Assembly: GCA_027488935.1 (NCBI GenBank)
Contig: JAIYAP010000078.1
Span: 1-54,509 of the forward strand
From: Saprospiraceae bacterium
Lineage (GTDB): Bacteria > Bacteroidota > Bacteroidia > Chitinophagales > Saprospiraceae
Length of the DNA stretch: 54,509 nt
Direction of reading: 5' to 3'
Both the position numbers and the translations under genes were made by a program. Shown piece after piece: positions 1 to 8,572 of this stretch (the stretch's first letter is position 1; every line of letters begins with the position of its first letter). Under the pieces are notes generated by a model that worked only from the letters and a program-made list of their open reading frames with translations, was not told the DNA's origin and ran no database searches.

Positions 1-420
1 ACCTGGATGCTTGGGCTGGTAGCACCGTTGCTCCAAAGGAAGTTCTCTGCGCCCGTTGCGGTTAAGGTTGCGGTTTCGCCCGCGCAAATGCTTGCACTAT
101 TTACCGAAATTGCCGGAATGGGGTGTACCGTTACTTCGGTATTGACGAGGGTAGAAGTACAACCGTTGGTGGTGCCGCTTACGGTGTAGGTCGCGTTTGC
201 GTCGGGTATGACCTGGATGCTTGGGCTGGTAGCACCGTTGCTCCAAAGGAAGTTCTCTGCGCCCGTTGCGGTTAAGGTTGCGGTTTCGCCCGCGCAAATA
301 CTTGCACTATTTACCGAAATATTTGGAACCGGCGTAACCGTTACTTTTGCGGTTACCGGTGCAGCATCATATCCGGCGGTATTGCCAATGACGGTGTAGG
401 TGGTGGTGCTATCCGGACTA
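1..420 (-). repeat. 210-bp tandem repeat encoding 70-residue Ig-like domains
   Basis: The segment beginning at 1 recurs at 211, a period of 210 bp or 70 codons. Bases 1-109 and 211-319 differ at a single position (90 versus 300). The other half of the unit (110-210 versus 320-420) is clearly diverged. A third, older copy covers roughly 421-540. The array continues beyond the left edge, so copy number is unknown. Half-unit homogenisation suggests recombination or gene conversion between repeats. Confidence 0.85.
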
Positions 421-2759
421 ACTACAATACTATTGCCAGTTGCGCCATTGCTCCATTGGTAATACATTGCACCGCTGGCAGTCAGCGTTACCGTTTGACC
501 GGGGCAAATGCCGGCATCATTTACAGAAACCACCGGGGTAGGGGTTTCGACCGGGCAACCGCCTGGAAAATACAGGTCGATGATATTTTGCATGGCTTGT
601 TGCGCCAGGTTGCCGTGGCTGGCGTTATATTGCGGTAGCCAAATATTGTACCATCCCGAACCATAATCAGGGTCGCCGCCTGCAGGAACACTGCCGCCAA
701 AAAAGGTATTGGCGTGTATTACAAATTGGGCATTATTAAGTGGAATGATGGATTTATAATGGTTCAACCGCTCGCAAATGCGCTTGGAAGGCCCCAAATT
801 GGCCGCATCTAAATAGGTTTTAAGTTTTGCGGCGTTTTTGGGTTGAACACCCCAAAAATGAATCAAGGGCCGCATATCAATACCGGCCGCTTTTGAAAAC
901 CGATAAATTCGGCTATCCACCTCGCTCAAGCCGTCGGGAGGCGTTTGGGCGATGTAATCCAGTTGTTCTTTTTTGTAAAACGAATCGAGCACGCCCCAGC
1001 CAAACAGCGCCGCCATTTCCACATATTTTGCATAGCCACGTTGCTGGTAGCGTACCTCATCCTTGGTCGTATTAGAAATATCCATCGGGTTTCCTGCGCG
1101 GAAATTAGGGGTTACCATCCAGTTGAGCGCCGCCTGATCGCGGGTGACTTGTGGAATATTATTGAACGATTTACCCAGCGCAGTATCGATGTTTACCCCG
1201 TATTTACGGTTGTAAATGGCTGCGGCCAGCAAGTTGACTGCAGCTTCTCCTTCGCCTGGGAAACCGCTAAATAACTGTGCATGCCCTAATTCATGAAATT
1301 CCGTTTCCCAAAAATCGACCCCCGGTTGTAAAAACCAATGGTTTTTGTTGCCATTTTCTACGTTCAGTGGGTTATAGGTATTGTTGATCTGCGGGTTTCC
1401 GATGCCATAACCGCCAAACATGATATCCACATCAATTTGGAGGTATAAAATCGTATTGTTGCGAACGGCCGGGTATCCCAATAATTTGGAAACTACATCC
1501 ATGCGGTCGTCCCAGTCTTGCATCAAAGTGACCGGATCGGCGTAATTGTAAATCCAGCTGGTGGGAACCTGCATCATATATTTATCTGATTCAAAATCAG
1601 CCCAGGGTGCAGGGTTTTTGCGTTGCTCGGTCAGCCAGTTTTGCAGGGTCGTCTGGTCAAAACTTTTGGCCGAAAAGAAAGGTGCGGGCACAACGTTCGT
1701 CAGTTGAATTTCCGCAATGCCTTCATTCGCCTCATAAGGGGTGATGATGTAAATACCGCCGCCGAATGGATTGGCTATTTCGGTAAGCGTATCGGTAATC
1801 GGGAACGTATTGGTGACTCGGAAAAAGCGCCGCACCGGATTATTTCCAGTGCGCTCAAATGTGTGCGCGCCTACGAGGATTTTAAAGCCTTTGTTGACCA
1901 AATTGGTTGGAACATGCACTATTCCAATACTGCCAGGCGCAAGGTAGTACCCCGTTGGGCGTCGTGCAGGCGTAGAAGAAAAAGCCGTTCTTTTGCCGTA
2001 TTCCGTTGGCATAGAGGCATTTACCCTGGCGGTATAACTAGTTTGCGGATTGGTAGGAGCCGGACAAACACCCGGAAAGAAATTGGCCGTCTGAAATTTA
2101 CGACCGGTTAAAATGGTTTTGTACTTTTTAATTTTTTCGGGCGTATATATGTAGTCTTGAATGCCTTGTTGCACTTTAAACACCGCGCGAACCAGTTCAA
2201 ACCCGTCGTTTGCGCCTGGATTATTCGGAAAACCGCCTTTTGTGGGAGCACTTAAAAAAAAGGCACCTTGTTGGGTTTCATAAAATGAGACCAAATCGAA
2301 AGCGGTTAACACCACCGAACTGGAGTCGCCCATCACAAAAATATTATCTTGAATGGTATCCGCTACTAAATTAATGGCCGTGGGACTCAAGGTTGCCGTA
2401 CCATTGAGGTGTTTTTTTAGTTTTCGGATAGCTGCCTCCAGGATAGAGACCGATTCGGCATCATTGGCCAGTTTGTAGTAGCCCGATTTGTAGGTGCCAA
2501 AAATGGGATCCCCCCCAAATGTTTCATTGTCAAATGTGATGGTGCCGGTTTGGTTATAGAGGTATTTGAATTTATTGTCGGCCCCGTATGCTACATGGCT
2601 TTTGGCGGGTAACGTAAAGGTGCCGTTTTCGGGCGCGCAATAAATGTAACCAGCGGGGCCTTGGGAAAAACCAGTTGTGGTGTTTAAGCACAACAATACC
2701 ATCACCGAAAGCGCCCATGCATGACAGTTGCGCAGGGCAGGTAGTAAAAATTGAATCAT
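1..2759 (-). CDS. Secreted M60-type (enhancin-like) metallopeptidase with Ig-like repeats, 3' end outside window
   Basis: The reading frame is open from an ATG at 2759 to the left edge (919 codons, no stop), so the C-terminus is missing. Residues 1-33 are a signal peptide ending in GFSQ. The zinc-peptidase motif HELGH lies at residues 489-493, followed by a downstream glutamate in GEAAVN (E505). This HExxH...E arrangement with a following GE-xx-VN is what the M60/enhancin family shows, and family members cut mucin-like glycoproteins. From about residue 738 the protein carries Ig-like/PKD-like repeats of about 70 residues containing ICxGxTxTLTA and WSNGAT motifs, usual in Bacteroidota surface proteins. 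A T9SS sorting domain would be expected beyond the window but is not visible. The protease family is well supported; the substrate is not known. Confidence 0.85.
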   Translation of the reverse strand, partial: MIQFLLPALRNCHAWALSVMVLLCLNTTTGFSQGPAGYIYCAPENGTFTLPAKSHVAYGADNKFKYLYNQTGTITFDNETFGGDPIFGTYKSGYYKLANDAESVSILEAAIRKLKKHLNGTATLSPTAINLVADTIQDNIFVMGDSSSVVLTAFDLVSFYETQQGAFFLSAPTKGGFPNNPGANDGFELVRAVFKVQQGIQDYIYTPEKIKKYKTILTGRKFQTANFFPGVCPAPTNPQTSYTARVNASMPTEYGKRTAFSSTPARRPTGYYLAPGSIGIVHVPTNLVNKGFKILVGAHTFERTGNNPVRRFFRVTNTFPITDTLTEIANPFGGGIYIITPYEANEGIAEIQLTNVVPAPFFSAKSFDQTTLQNWLTEQRKNPAPWADFESDKYMMQVPTSWIYNYADPVTLMQDWDDRMDVVSKLLGYPAVRNNTILYLQIDVDIMFGGYGIGNPQINNTYNPLNVENGNKNHWFLQPGVDFWETEFHELGHAQLFSGFPGEGEAAVNLLAAAIYNRKYGVNIDTALGKSFNNIPQVTRDQAALNWMVTPNFRAGNPMDISNTTKDEVRYQQRGYAKYVEMAALFGWGVLDSFYKKEQLDYIAQTPPDGLSEVDSRIYRFSKAAGIDMRPLIHFWGVQPKNAAKLKTYLDAANLGPSKRICERLNHYKSIIPLNNAQFVIHANTFFGGSVPAGGDPDYGSGWYNIWLPQYNASHGNLAQQAMQNIIDLYFPGGCPVETPTPVVSVNDAGICPGQTVTLTASGAMYYQWSNGATGNSIVVSPDSTTTYTVIGNTAGYDAAPVTAKVTVTPVPNISVNSASICAGETATLTATGAENFLWSNGATSPSIQVIPDANATYTVSGTTNGCTSTLVNTEVTVHPIPAISVNSASICAGETATLTATGAENFLWSNGATSPSIQ

Positions 2760-2838
2760 GAAAAAAAGTAATTTTAATAAAAATAAGGGTAAATATATGG
2801 CGCTTTAGGTTTTGGTCGAAATAAAATTGCTTAGATGT

Positions 2839-3861
2839 TTACTTGGTAAGCTGCCGCACCATATCGCCCATAGTTTCTTCAAGAGGGCGATATTCCAAAC
2901 CCAACATTTGTTTACTTTTAGTATTATCAAAGCGCAAAGGGTAATTCACGTTTTTTTCTACAAATTCGGCAGTAATGCCAAACAGAAATCCAATCAGTTT
3001 GATCACAAATTTGGGTGCGATCATAGAGGGCAATCCCCGACCGGAACCGCGCACTTTTTTGATCATTTTTGATATTTCGAGCATGCTCACGGAGACGTTT
3101 GACAGGATGGTACGTCCTTCTGCATTTGGGTTTTCGGCCGCGCGTACATGCGCCAGCGCGACATCCCGCACATCCACCAATCCGAATTCAACATTGGGTA
3201 CACCGGTCGCAAATTTGCCTTTTAAATAGTCTTTCATCAGGGTGATGCTTTCCGAATCGCTGTTGTCGGTGAGCGAGGGGCCCATTACAAAACCGGGGTT
3301 CAAAACCACCAACTTCCATTGATCCTGCGCCTTGGCCATTTCCCAAGCCGCTTTTTCGGCTGTTACTTTTGAAAAGGCATAAGGCTGGTGGGTCAAAGAA
3401 CTGGTGGTATTCCAATTGGCTTCCGTAAATGCATTGAGTCCCAGGTCGGTCATTTCTTTGGCATCCCCGTAAATAGACACCACGCTGGAGGTCAGTACCA
3501 CTTTTTTAACTGTACCCGAACGATTGGCGGCCTCCAGGACATTGCGGGTACCCAACAAGGCCGGATCAACCAGGTCTTTTTGAGCATCTTTTACCTGAAG
3601 TATAAAAGGCGATGCCACGTGAAAAATGGTTTCACAGCCTGTAGCTGCTGCGTCGTATTGGCCGGATTGGAGCAAATCGGCTTCCCAAAATTCGAGGGCA
3701 CCTTGCGTACCCGTTTCGAGGGCTTTTAAGTGGGCAAATTTTTCAGGTTTGCCCAGGTCGCGCACGGTCACGCGCACGCGATAGCCCGCTTCGAGCAGGT
3801 ATTTACAAATCCAGGAACCGATATAGCCTGTTCCGCCAGTGAGGAGTACGGTTGGTTGCAT
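2839..3861 (-). CDS. NAD(P)-dependent extended SDR (epimerase / dihydroflavonol-4-reductase-like)
   Basis: The 340-residue product starts with a Rossmann glycine motif GGTGYIG (residues 9-15) and has the catalytic YAFSK (Y161, K165) with a preceding TSS serine pair near 125. This is the extended short-chain dehydrogenase layout. The closest recognised group is the NAD-dependent epimerase/dihydroflavonol-4-reductase family, cytosolic enzymes that reduce or epimerise carbonyl substrates with NAD(P)H. It lies between the M60 peptidase and the serine hydrolase genes, all on the minus strand, with about 80 bp on each side, so co-transcription is possible but not shown. The substrate cannot be deduced from the sequence. 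Confidence 0.85.
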   Translation of the reverse strand: MQPTVLLTGGTGYIGSWICKYLLEAGYRVRVTVRDLGKPEKFAHLKALETGTQGALEFWEADLLQSGQYDAAATGCETIFHVASPFILQVKDAQKDLVDPALLGTRNVLEAANRSGTVKKVVLTSSVVSIYGDAKEMTDLGLNAFTEANWNTTSSLTHQPYAFSKVTAEKAAWEMAKAQDQWKLVVLNPGFVMGPSLTDNSDSESITLMKDYLKGKFATGVPNVEFGLVDVRDVALAHVRAAENPNAEGRTILSNVSVSMLEISKMIKKVRGSGRGLPSMIAPKFVIKLIGFLFGITAEFVEKNVNYPLRFDNTKSKQMLGLEYRPLEETMGDMVRQLTK

Positions 3862-3940
3862 ATTTTTATTTTTTAATATTTACCCGTAAAGGTAAGGCAA
3901 TGCTGCTGTCAACCCAACCCGGAAAACCAAACTTTAAAAC

Positions 3941-5368
3941 TTATTTAATTTGTTTCAACACCTTTTTGCTTTGTAAAAGCTGCCCATCCACCGAGATTTC
4001 CAGGAGGTACATGCCGGGTGAAAGATCTGCAAGTCCATCCCAACGCAGGGTTTGAGTGCCCGCTGGCAAGGATGTAAATGTTTTGGCAGCACAATTTTGT
4101 CCCTGTTCATTGTACAATTGTACCCGCAGGGCAATAGTTGTTTGCGGCAAGTTTACATCCAGTTCGAGGTATTGTTGGAATGGATTTGGGTGCAAATTCA
4201 GTTTAATATCCGGCTTTTCTGGTCCATTTACGGCAACCAAGGCACAATAATCCATGTATCCTTTAAGCAGGGCCGTCACTACCGGGGCGAGTTTCCAGGA
4301 AGTTTTGGAGCCATCATTGGCCAAAACGGCGATGCTGATGTCTTTGCTCGGAAAATAAAAAACGGTGGATGAATAGGTCAGGTCTCCCCCATGTCCATAG
4401 CCTTTGATACCCAGATAGTTGCGCTCCATAACGCCTAAACCATACCGGGTGGGTCCGGGTAAATTGGTGGCTACGGTCGTTTTGGCTTCATTCAACATAT
4501 TGGCAGATACCAGGTTTTTACCTAAAAAAGTACGCATCCACACGGCCATATCGGCGGGTTTGGCAAAATAGCAGCCTGCCGGACCAGCCGCCGAGAACAA
4601 GGAGTTCCAGGTAACATAAATGTTGTGGATATCGTCGAGCTGACCATCGTTGTTGATGTCGAGCCAAACATGGGCTATTGTATCGGGCAGACCATCGAAA
4701 GGCGGGATTTTCAGGCTGTTTAATTGCAGCGGTTGGAAGAAGCGTGTTTTGAATTCCTCGTAATAAGGGTGCCCTGTCGCCTGTTCGATGATCATGCCCA
4801 GCAACATATAATTGGTATTACAATAAGCCCAAGTTGTACCCGGCTGTGAATTAGGTGCCAAAATAAAGGTGTTGACCACGTCCGATAAACTCCAGATATA
4901 ATTGGTGTTGGATTGAATGACACTGTTGAAATCGGGGTGATACAGTACGTCAAAAAGACCGCTTTGGTGCCGCAACAATTGCCGGATGGTGATATTGGGG
5001 TTGACGTATTCGATGGTATCGAGCCATTTGTGCAGGCTGTCGTTGAGCGACAACACGCCTTCGTCGACCAACTGTAGGATACAGGCTGAGGTGATTGTTT
5101 TCACCACACTGCCGATCAAATAGGCATGGTTGGTAGTGACACTGTCTAAGGGGTTCACGGTAGAGATGCCCGAAGCACCTGTCCATACGGCATCGTTGTT
5201 GAGTTGAACCGCAGCGCCCAATGATTTGATTTTCAATACCCCTTGCATGCTGTCGAGTATCTGATCAAATTTCATTTGCAGGGCGGGTGGTACATTTTGA
5301 GCATTTAGTTGGGGTTGCAGGCTCCATAAAGCCACGCCGAGCATCATCCATTTTACAAACTTCATCAT
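3941..5368 (-). CDS. Serine hydrolase of the beta-lactamase/PBP-like family with T9SS sorting domain
   Basis: This 475-residue secreted protein has a signal peptide at residues 1-24 (ends LNAQ). The class C beta-lactamase-type active site is visible: SVVK (S87, K90), YCN (Y182, N184) and HGG (326-328) in place of the KTG box. HGG is common in the esterase/D-aminopeptidase branch, so hydrolysis of a peptide or ester is more likely than antibiotic resistance. From about residue 393 a type IX secretion sorting domain begins (LHPNPF...) and ends in KKVLKQIK, so the enzyme should be exported across the outer membrane and anchored or released. Two ATGs are adjacent (5368 and 5365); the first is used. 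The AraC-type gene at 5429 is divergent, 60 bp away. Confidence 0.88.
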   Translation of the reverse strand: MMKFVKWMMLGVALWSLQPQLNAQNVPPALQMKFDQILDSMQGVLKIKSLGAAVQLNNDAVWTGASGISTVNPLDSVTTNHAYLIGSVVKTITSACILQLVDEGVLSLNDSLHKWLDTIEYVNPNITIRQLLRHQSGLFDVLYHPDFNSVIQSNTNYIWSLSDVVNTFILAPNSQPGTTWAYCNTNYMLLGMIIEQATGHPYYEEFKTRFFQPLQLNSLKIPPFDGLPDTIAHVWLDINNDGQLDDIHNIYVTWNSLFSAAGPAGCYFAKPADMAVWMRTFLGKNLVSANMLNEAKTTVATNLPGPTRYGLGVMERNYLGIKGYGHGGDLTYSSTVFYFPSKDISIAVLANDGSKTSWKLAPVVTALLKGYMDYCALVAVNGPEKPDIKLNLHPNPFQQYLELDVNLPQTTIALRVQLYNEQGQNCAAKTFTSLPAGTQTLRWDGLADLSPGMYLLEISVDGQLLQSKKVLKQIK

Positions 5369-5428
5369 AAAAAATGTTTTGGTCTATTAATTTAAGTCGT
5401 TTGCGCTGGCAGCAGATGGTGATCCTTT

Positions 5429-6475
5429 ATGTCGGATAACTTTGTCGAACAATACCAAACGTACCGCAAAACTATCACCCTTGTCCGCTCGAAATGGGGG
5501 CAAAAATTGCTTTGTTTATTTGTGAAAAACTATTTTAAAGGCGCTTTGATGCATGCGCATGCTACCCAGGGGGAACTGTCGTGGAGTAGTATGCCCAACC
5601 TGGCAGGCAATGAGATGAAACGGACCACTATTTCGGAAATATATCATCCGGTGAGTAGCCACAAGTTGCATATTAGTATCCCGATCAATGGTCCGGAGTA
5701 TTTTTGGGTGGATCAACAGCGGCATCAAGTGGCGGTGGGGCAATATATGGTGCATTTGCCCGGGCAGGAGGTGCTGGCGGAGGCACAATATGCCCGACCG
5801 GTGGATGGCTTGTGTTTGTTTTTGAGTGAACAAACGCTGACCGAAGTATACACGTCTGCAAAAGGGACGACTGAATTGGAAATTGGAAACAGCAAAAACC
5901 TGCCCTGGAATAAAAATCAGTTTGTTTTGCATAAATACAGCCAGGGCGGGCACAAACTGGGTAAGCACATCGAATGTATTTTGCACACCCTGCAATCGGA
6001 AACACTTCATCCGCAAGTGGAATTGGATACGCTTTTTTACGGGGTAGCCGAAGCCTTGGTGGAACAATTGTTTGCGGTACAAACCCAGTTAGATCAACTT
6101 CCTTTTGCCAAAAACACCACCCGGCAGGCGTTGTACCAGCGGGTAAGTAGCGCCCATGGGTACGTATTGGACCACTTTGCCGAGCCTTTATCGCTCAATG
6201 CTTTGGCCCAAATTGCCTGTATTTCGCCTTATCATTTGTTGCGTTTGTACAAACAAATTTATGGCATGCCACCCCATCAACATATTTTGCAATTGCGTAT
6301 GGAAAAGGCCCGAACAATGTTATCGGCACAATATTCCTGTTCGGAAATTGCCTTTGAATTGTCGTTTTCGGATCGGCGGGCGTTTTCGCGGGTGTTTCGT
6401 AAAATGGTTGGGGTTACGCCGGAAGTTTGGCGGAAGGGTGGGGGATTACTTCATTTGAATCTTTTGCACAAATAA
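5429..6475 (+). CDS. AraC family transcriptional regulator
   Basis: The 348-residue protein ends in a two-helix-turn-helix AraC DNA-binding domain (about residues 245-340), with LSLNALAQIACISPYHLLR as the first helix pair and a second ending FSRVFRKMVGVTPEVWR. The N-terminal part looks like an AraC-type ligand-binding cupin. An in-frame ATG at 5549 (MHAHATQGELSW) would remove 40 residues and cannot be excluded. The gene diverges from the T9SS serine hydrolase across a 60-bp gap, which fits local control of that hydrolase (inference). Its 3' end converges with the BNR protein gene, 7 bp away. Confidence 0.88.
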   Translation: MSDNFVEQYQTYRKTITLVRSKWGQKLLCLFVKNYFKGALMHAHATQGELSWSSMPNLAGNEMKRTTISEIYHPVSSHKLHISIPINGPEYFWVDQQRHQVAVGQYMVHLPGQEVLAEAQYARPVDGLCLFLSEQTLTEVYTSAKGTTELEIGNSKNLPWNKNQFVLHKYSQGGHKLGKHIECILHTLQSETLHPQVELDTLFYGVAEALVEQLFAVQTQLDQLPFAKNTTRQALYQRVSSAHGYVLDHFAEPLSLNALAQIACISPYHLLRLYKQIYGMPPHQHILQLRMEKARTMLSAQYSCSEIAFELSFSDRRAFSRVFRKMVGVTPEVWRKGGGLLHLNLLHK

Positions 6476-6482
6476 ATGGAAA

Positions 6483-8531
6483 TCAAGGTGCTTTTTTCAC
6501 CACTTTTTTCCCAAATACCTTCCCTTCTACTTCCCAAACCAAGAAATACACCCCCGGTTGCCAGGATTGAGTATCTACCGTAATACTTTGGCCCGGATTT
6601 TTTTGTTCCCAGCACAATACTCCTTGCGTACTGAATATACGCATTGCTTGTGGACCCGTGTTCTTTGGAAATTGTACATACAATTGGTCGCTCACTGGAT
6701 TTGGGAAAATCAGTATTTCCGGCTGTTCTTTAGGTGCTGTAGTGCTCACATAATTGGGATCATTGGTCCAGATATTCCCGAAATAATCTGGAATAAACAA
6801 ATAATCACCAATGCTGGCAACCCTTCCCGGGCCCAGGTTGGGCGGAAAATTAGGCAGGGAATCCCAAACTGTAGCGCCAGCGTTTTGGTAAAAGATTTGA
6901 CCATTACCATCATTGATATACAAAGCGGTGGGTGCTACCGTAACGGCCTGTAATTGCTGTGCCATTGTGGCGGGAAAGGGTATATCCTGCCAGCTTACTG
7001 CACCATCCGTTGAATATTTAATGCCTTGAAATCCAATAAAATACAATCGGTTGTCGTCACTGTATAATCCACCTCCAATGCCTGGGTTTGCTGCCTGCTG
7101 CCAGCTTTGGCCCCGGTTCGCACTTTTGTAAACCTTGAAATCGTCGGTTATATATAATACACTTTTGTGCACCACATAGCCCTTCGGAAAACAAGGAGGG
7201 TTCGTATTAACGGCATGAAAAACAAGGGGGTCGGTGTTGGTTTTTGTCCACCACATCGAGCTTTGGAATGGGTCCGTTTTATTGGTTAACAGGAGCAGGG
7301 TATCATTACTTGCAACTAAGCGTGTGTCCTGATAGTTTATTAATTCGGGAAATACAATTGGCGTCCATTGGCTAATATCGTCTTGCGAACGGTAAAGCGT
7401 TGGGCCCAGCACGCCGAAATATTCATTTTTTACCTGGGTTAGGCGAAATAAAAAAGTGGGTTCAACACAAGCTTTCCAGTTTTTGCCGTAATCGGAAGTA
7501 AAAGATTGAAAATATTCGTAAATTCCTCTGGTATAACTCGCAACTAAATAATCGCCCAGCGTGGTCAAACTGTAGCCGAAATCGGAGGGACCCATGCCGG
7601 TATTGCTGCGCTCCCAATGTGCACCATCATCGGTTGAACGGTAGCAACCATTTTCTCCAGCGCACAAAACATGCTTGTCATCTATTCGAAAGACATTGTT
7701 AATCCTTTCATTAAATAGGGTATCGTAACTTTGGAAAAAATCAGTAGACCTAAAAGTATGGTAAGGGGTGGTGATATATTGATACTTCCCATCATCGAAA
7801 AGTTCAGATATAGGTCCAAAAGGTGGCAGCGGCTCCCAATTTTGTCCCCCATTAAAACTGCGCTGAAATGGATAGGTAGTCATAAAGGTATCGCCTCGAA
7901 TGAGCATCCGATAACCCGAAAGTCGAAACGGTTTAGTCCAGGTCAAGCCACCATCCACCGATTTGTAAATACTATCTTGCGCTGGATTCTCGCTGTGCAG
8001 CCAAAGTGTTGTGCTTTGCGCGTAAGGGCGCAAAGGCTTTTTAAAAAGGGTATCCCATTGATTTTTTAGGGCATTGTACCGATAAGGGAATTGGCGATAT
8101 GTGAATATATTGCCTTTATGCACCAGTAAGGGTTCGTCAGTAATACCTTCCGGTGCTGGTTTGATTTCTTGCCAATTTTGACCCAAATCTTTGGTCAGGA
8201 AACAGCGCACCAGCCCGTTTTCATCTGTGCCATCTACAATAATAACCGAATCTTGTGCGCCATACCGCAAATCTCGTATGCCCGAATTGAGGGGTTCATT
8301 TAGCACGGCAAATGGACCGTTTAAGGGTTTCCAATGTTGGCCCTGGTCGTTGCTGATGAATAAATTTCTATTTTTATCTAAAATGCGCAGAATAGCGCCA
8401 TTGGTTACAGACTTTATACCCCTATTGGAGTAACTACTTGCACCAGGTAAAGGGATTTTGTACCAATTGGTTTGAGCCTTAAGCTGCAAGTTGATAAAAA
8501 GCAGGAGGGCACTTATAAGGTATGGCTTCAT
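6483..8531 (-). CDS. Asp-box (BNR) beta-propeller protein with T9SS sorting domain, copy 1
   Basis: The 682-residue exported protein has a signal peptide (residues 1-19, ends LKAQ) and repeated Asp-box motifs S-x-D-x-G-x-x-W: SNDQGQHW, SVDGGLTW, SFNGGQNW, STDDGAHW, TSDYGKNW, SANRGQSW and STDGAVSW. Such repeats build sialidase/VPS10-like beta-propellers. No sialidase catalytic set was recognised, so a binding or structural surface role is more likely than an enzyme. Residues from about 603 (ILIFPNPVSDQLYV) to the end (GKKVVKKAP) form a T9SS sorting domain. It is a tandem paralogue of the next gene, 41 bp away on the same strand. Confidence 0.88.
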   Translation of the reverse strand: MKPYLISALLLFINLQLKAQTNWYKIPLPGASSYSNRGIKSVTNGAILRILDKNRNLFISNDQGQHWKPLNGPFAVLNEPLNSGIRDLRYGAQDSVIIVDGTDENGLVRCFLTKDLGQNWQEIKPAPEGITDEPLLVHKGNIFTYRQFPYRYNALKNQWDTLFKKPLRPYAQSTTLWLHSENPAQDSIYKSVDGGLTWTKPFRLSGYRMLIRGDTFMTTYPFQRSFNGGQNWEPLPPFGPISELFDDGKYQYITTPYHTFRSTDFFQSYDTLFNERINNVFRIDDKHVLCAGENGCYRSTDDGAHWERSNTGMGPSDFGYSLTTLGDYLVASYTRGIYEYFQSFTSDYGKNWKACVEPTFLFRLTQVKNEYFGVLGPTLYRSQDDISQWTPIVFPELINYQDTRLVASNDTLLLLTNKTDPFQSSMWWTKTNTDPLVFHAVNTNPPCFPKGYVVHKSVLYITDDFKVYKSANRGQSWQQAANPGIGGGLYSDDNRLYFIGFQGIKYSTDGAVSWQDIPFPATMAQQLQAVTVAPTALYINDGNGQIFYQNAGATVWDSLPNFPPNLGPGRVASIGDYLFIPDYFGNIWTNDPNYVSTTAPKEQPEILIFPNPVSDQLYVQFPKNTGPQAMRIFSTQGVLCWEQKNPGQSITVDTQSWQPGVYFLVWEVEGKVFGKKVVKKAP

Positions 8532-8572
8532 GACAAAACGGAGCAGATTTTTAAGTTGTCTATATTTTTAAT

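Noticed and set aside
3941-5368. Antibiotic-resistance beta-lactamase
   Set aside because: SxxK and YxN are present, but the HGG box and T9SS sorting domain fit the broad serine hydrolase/esterase branch; nothing specific indicates resistance.
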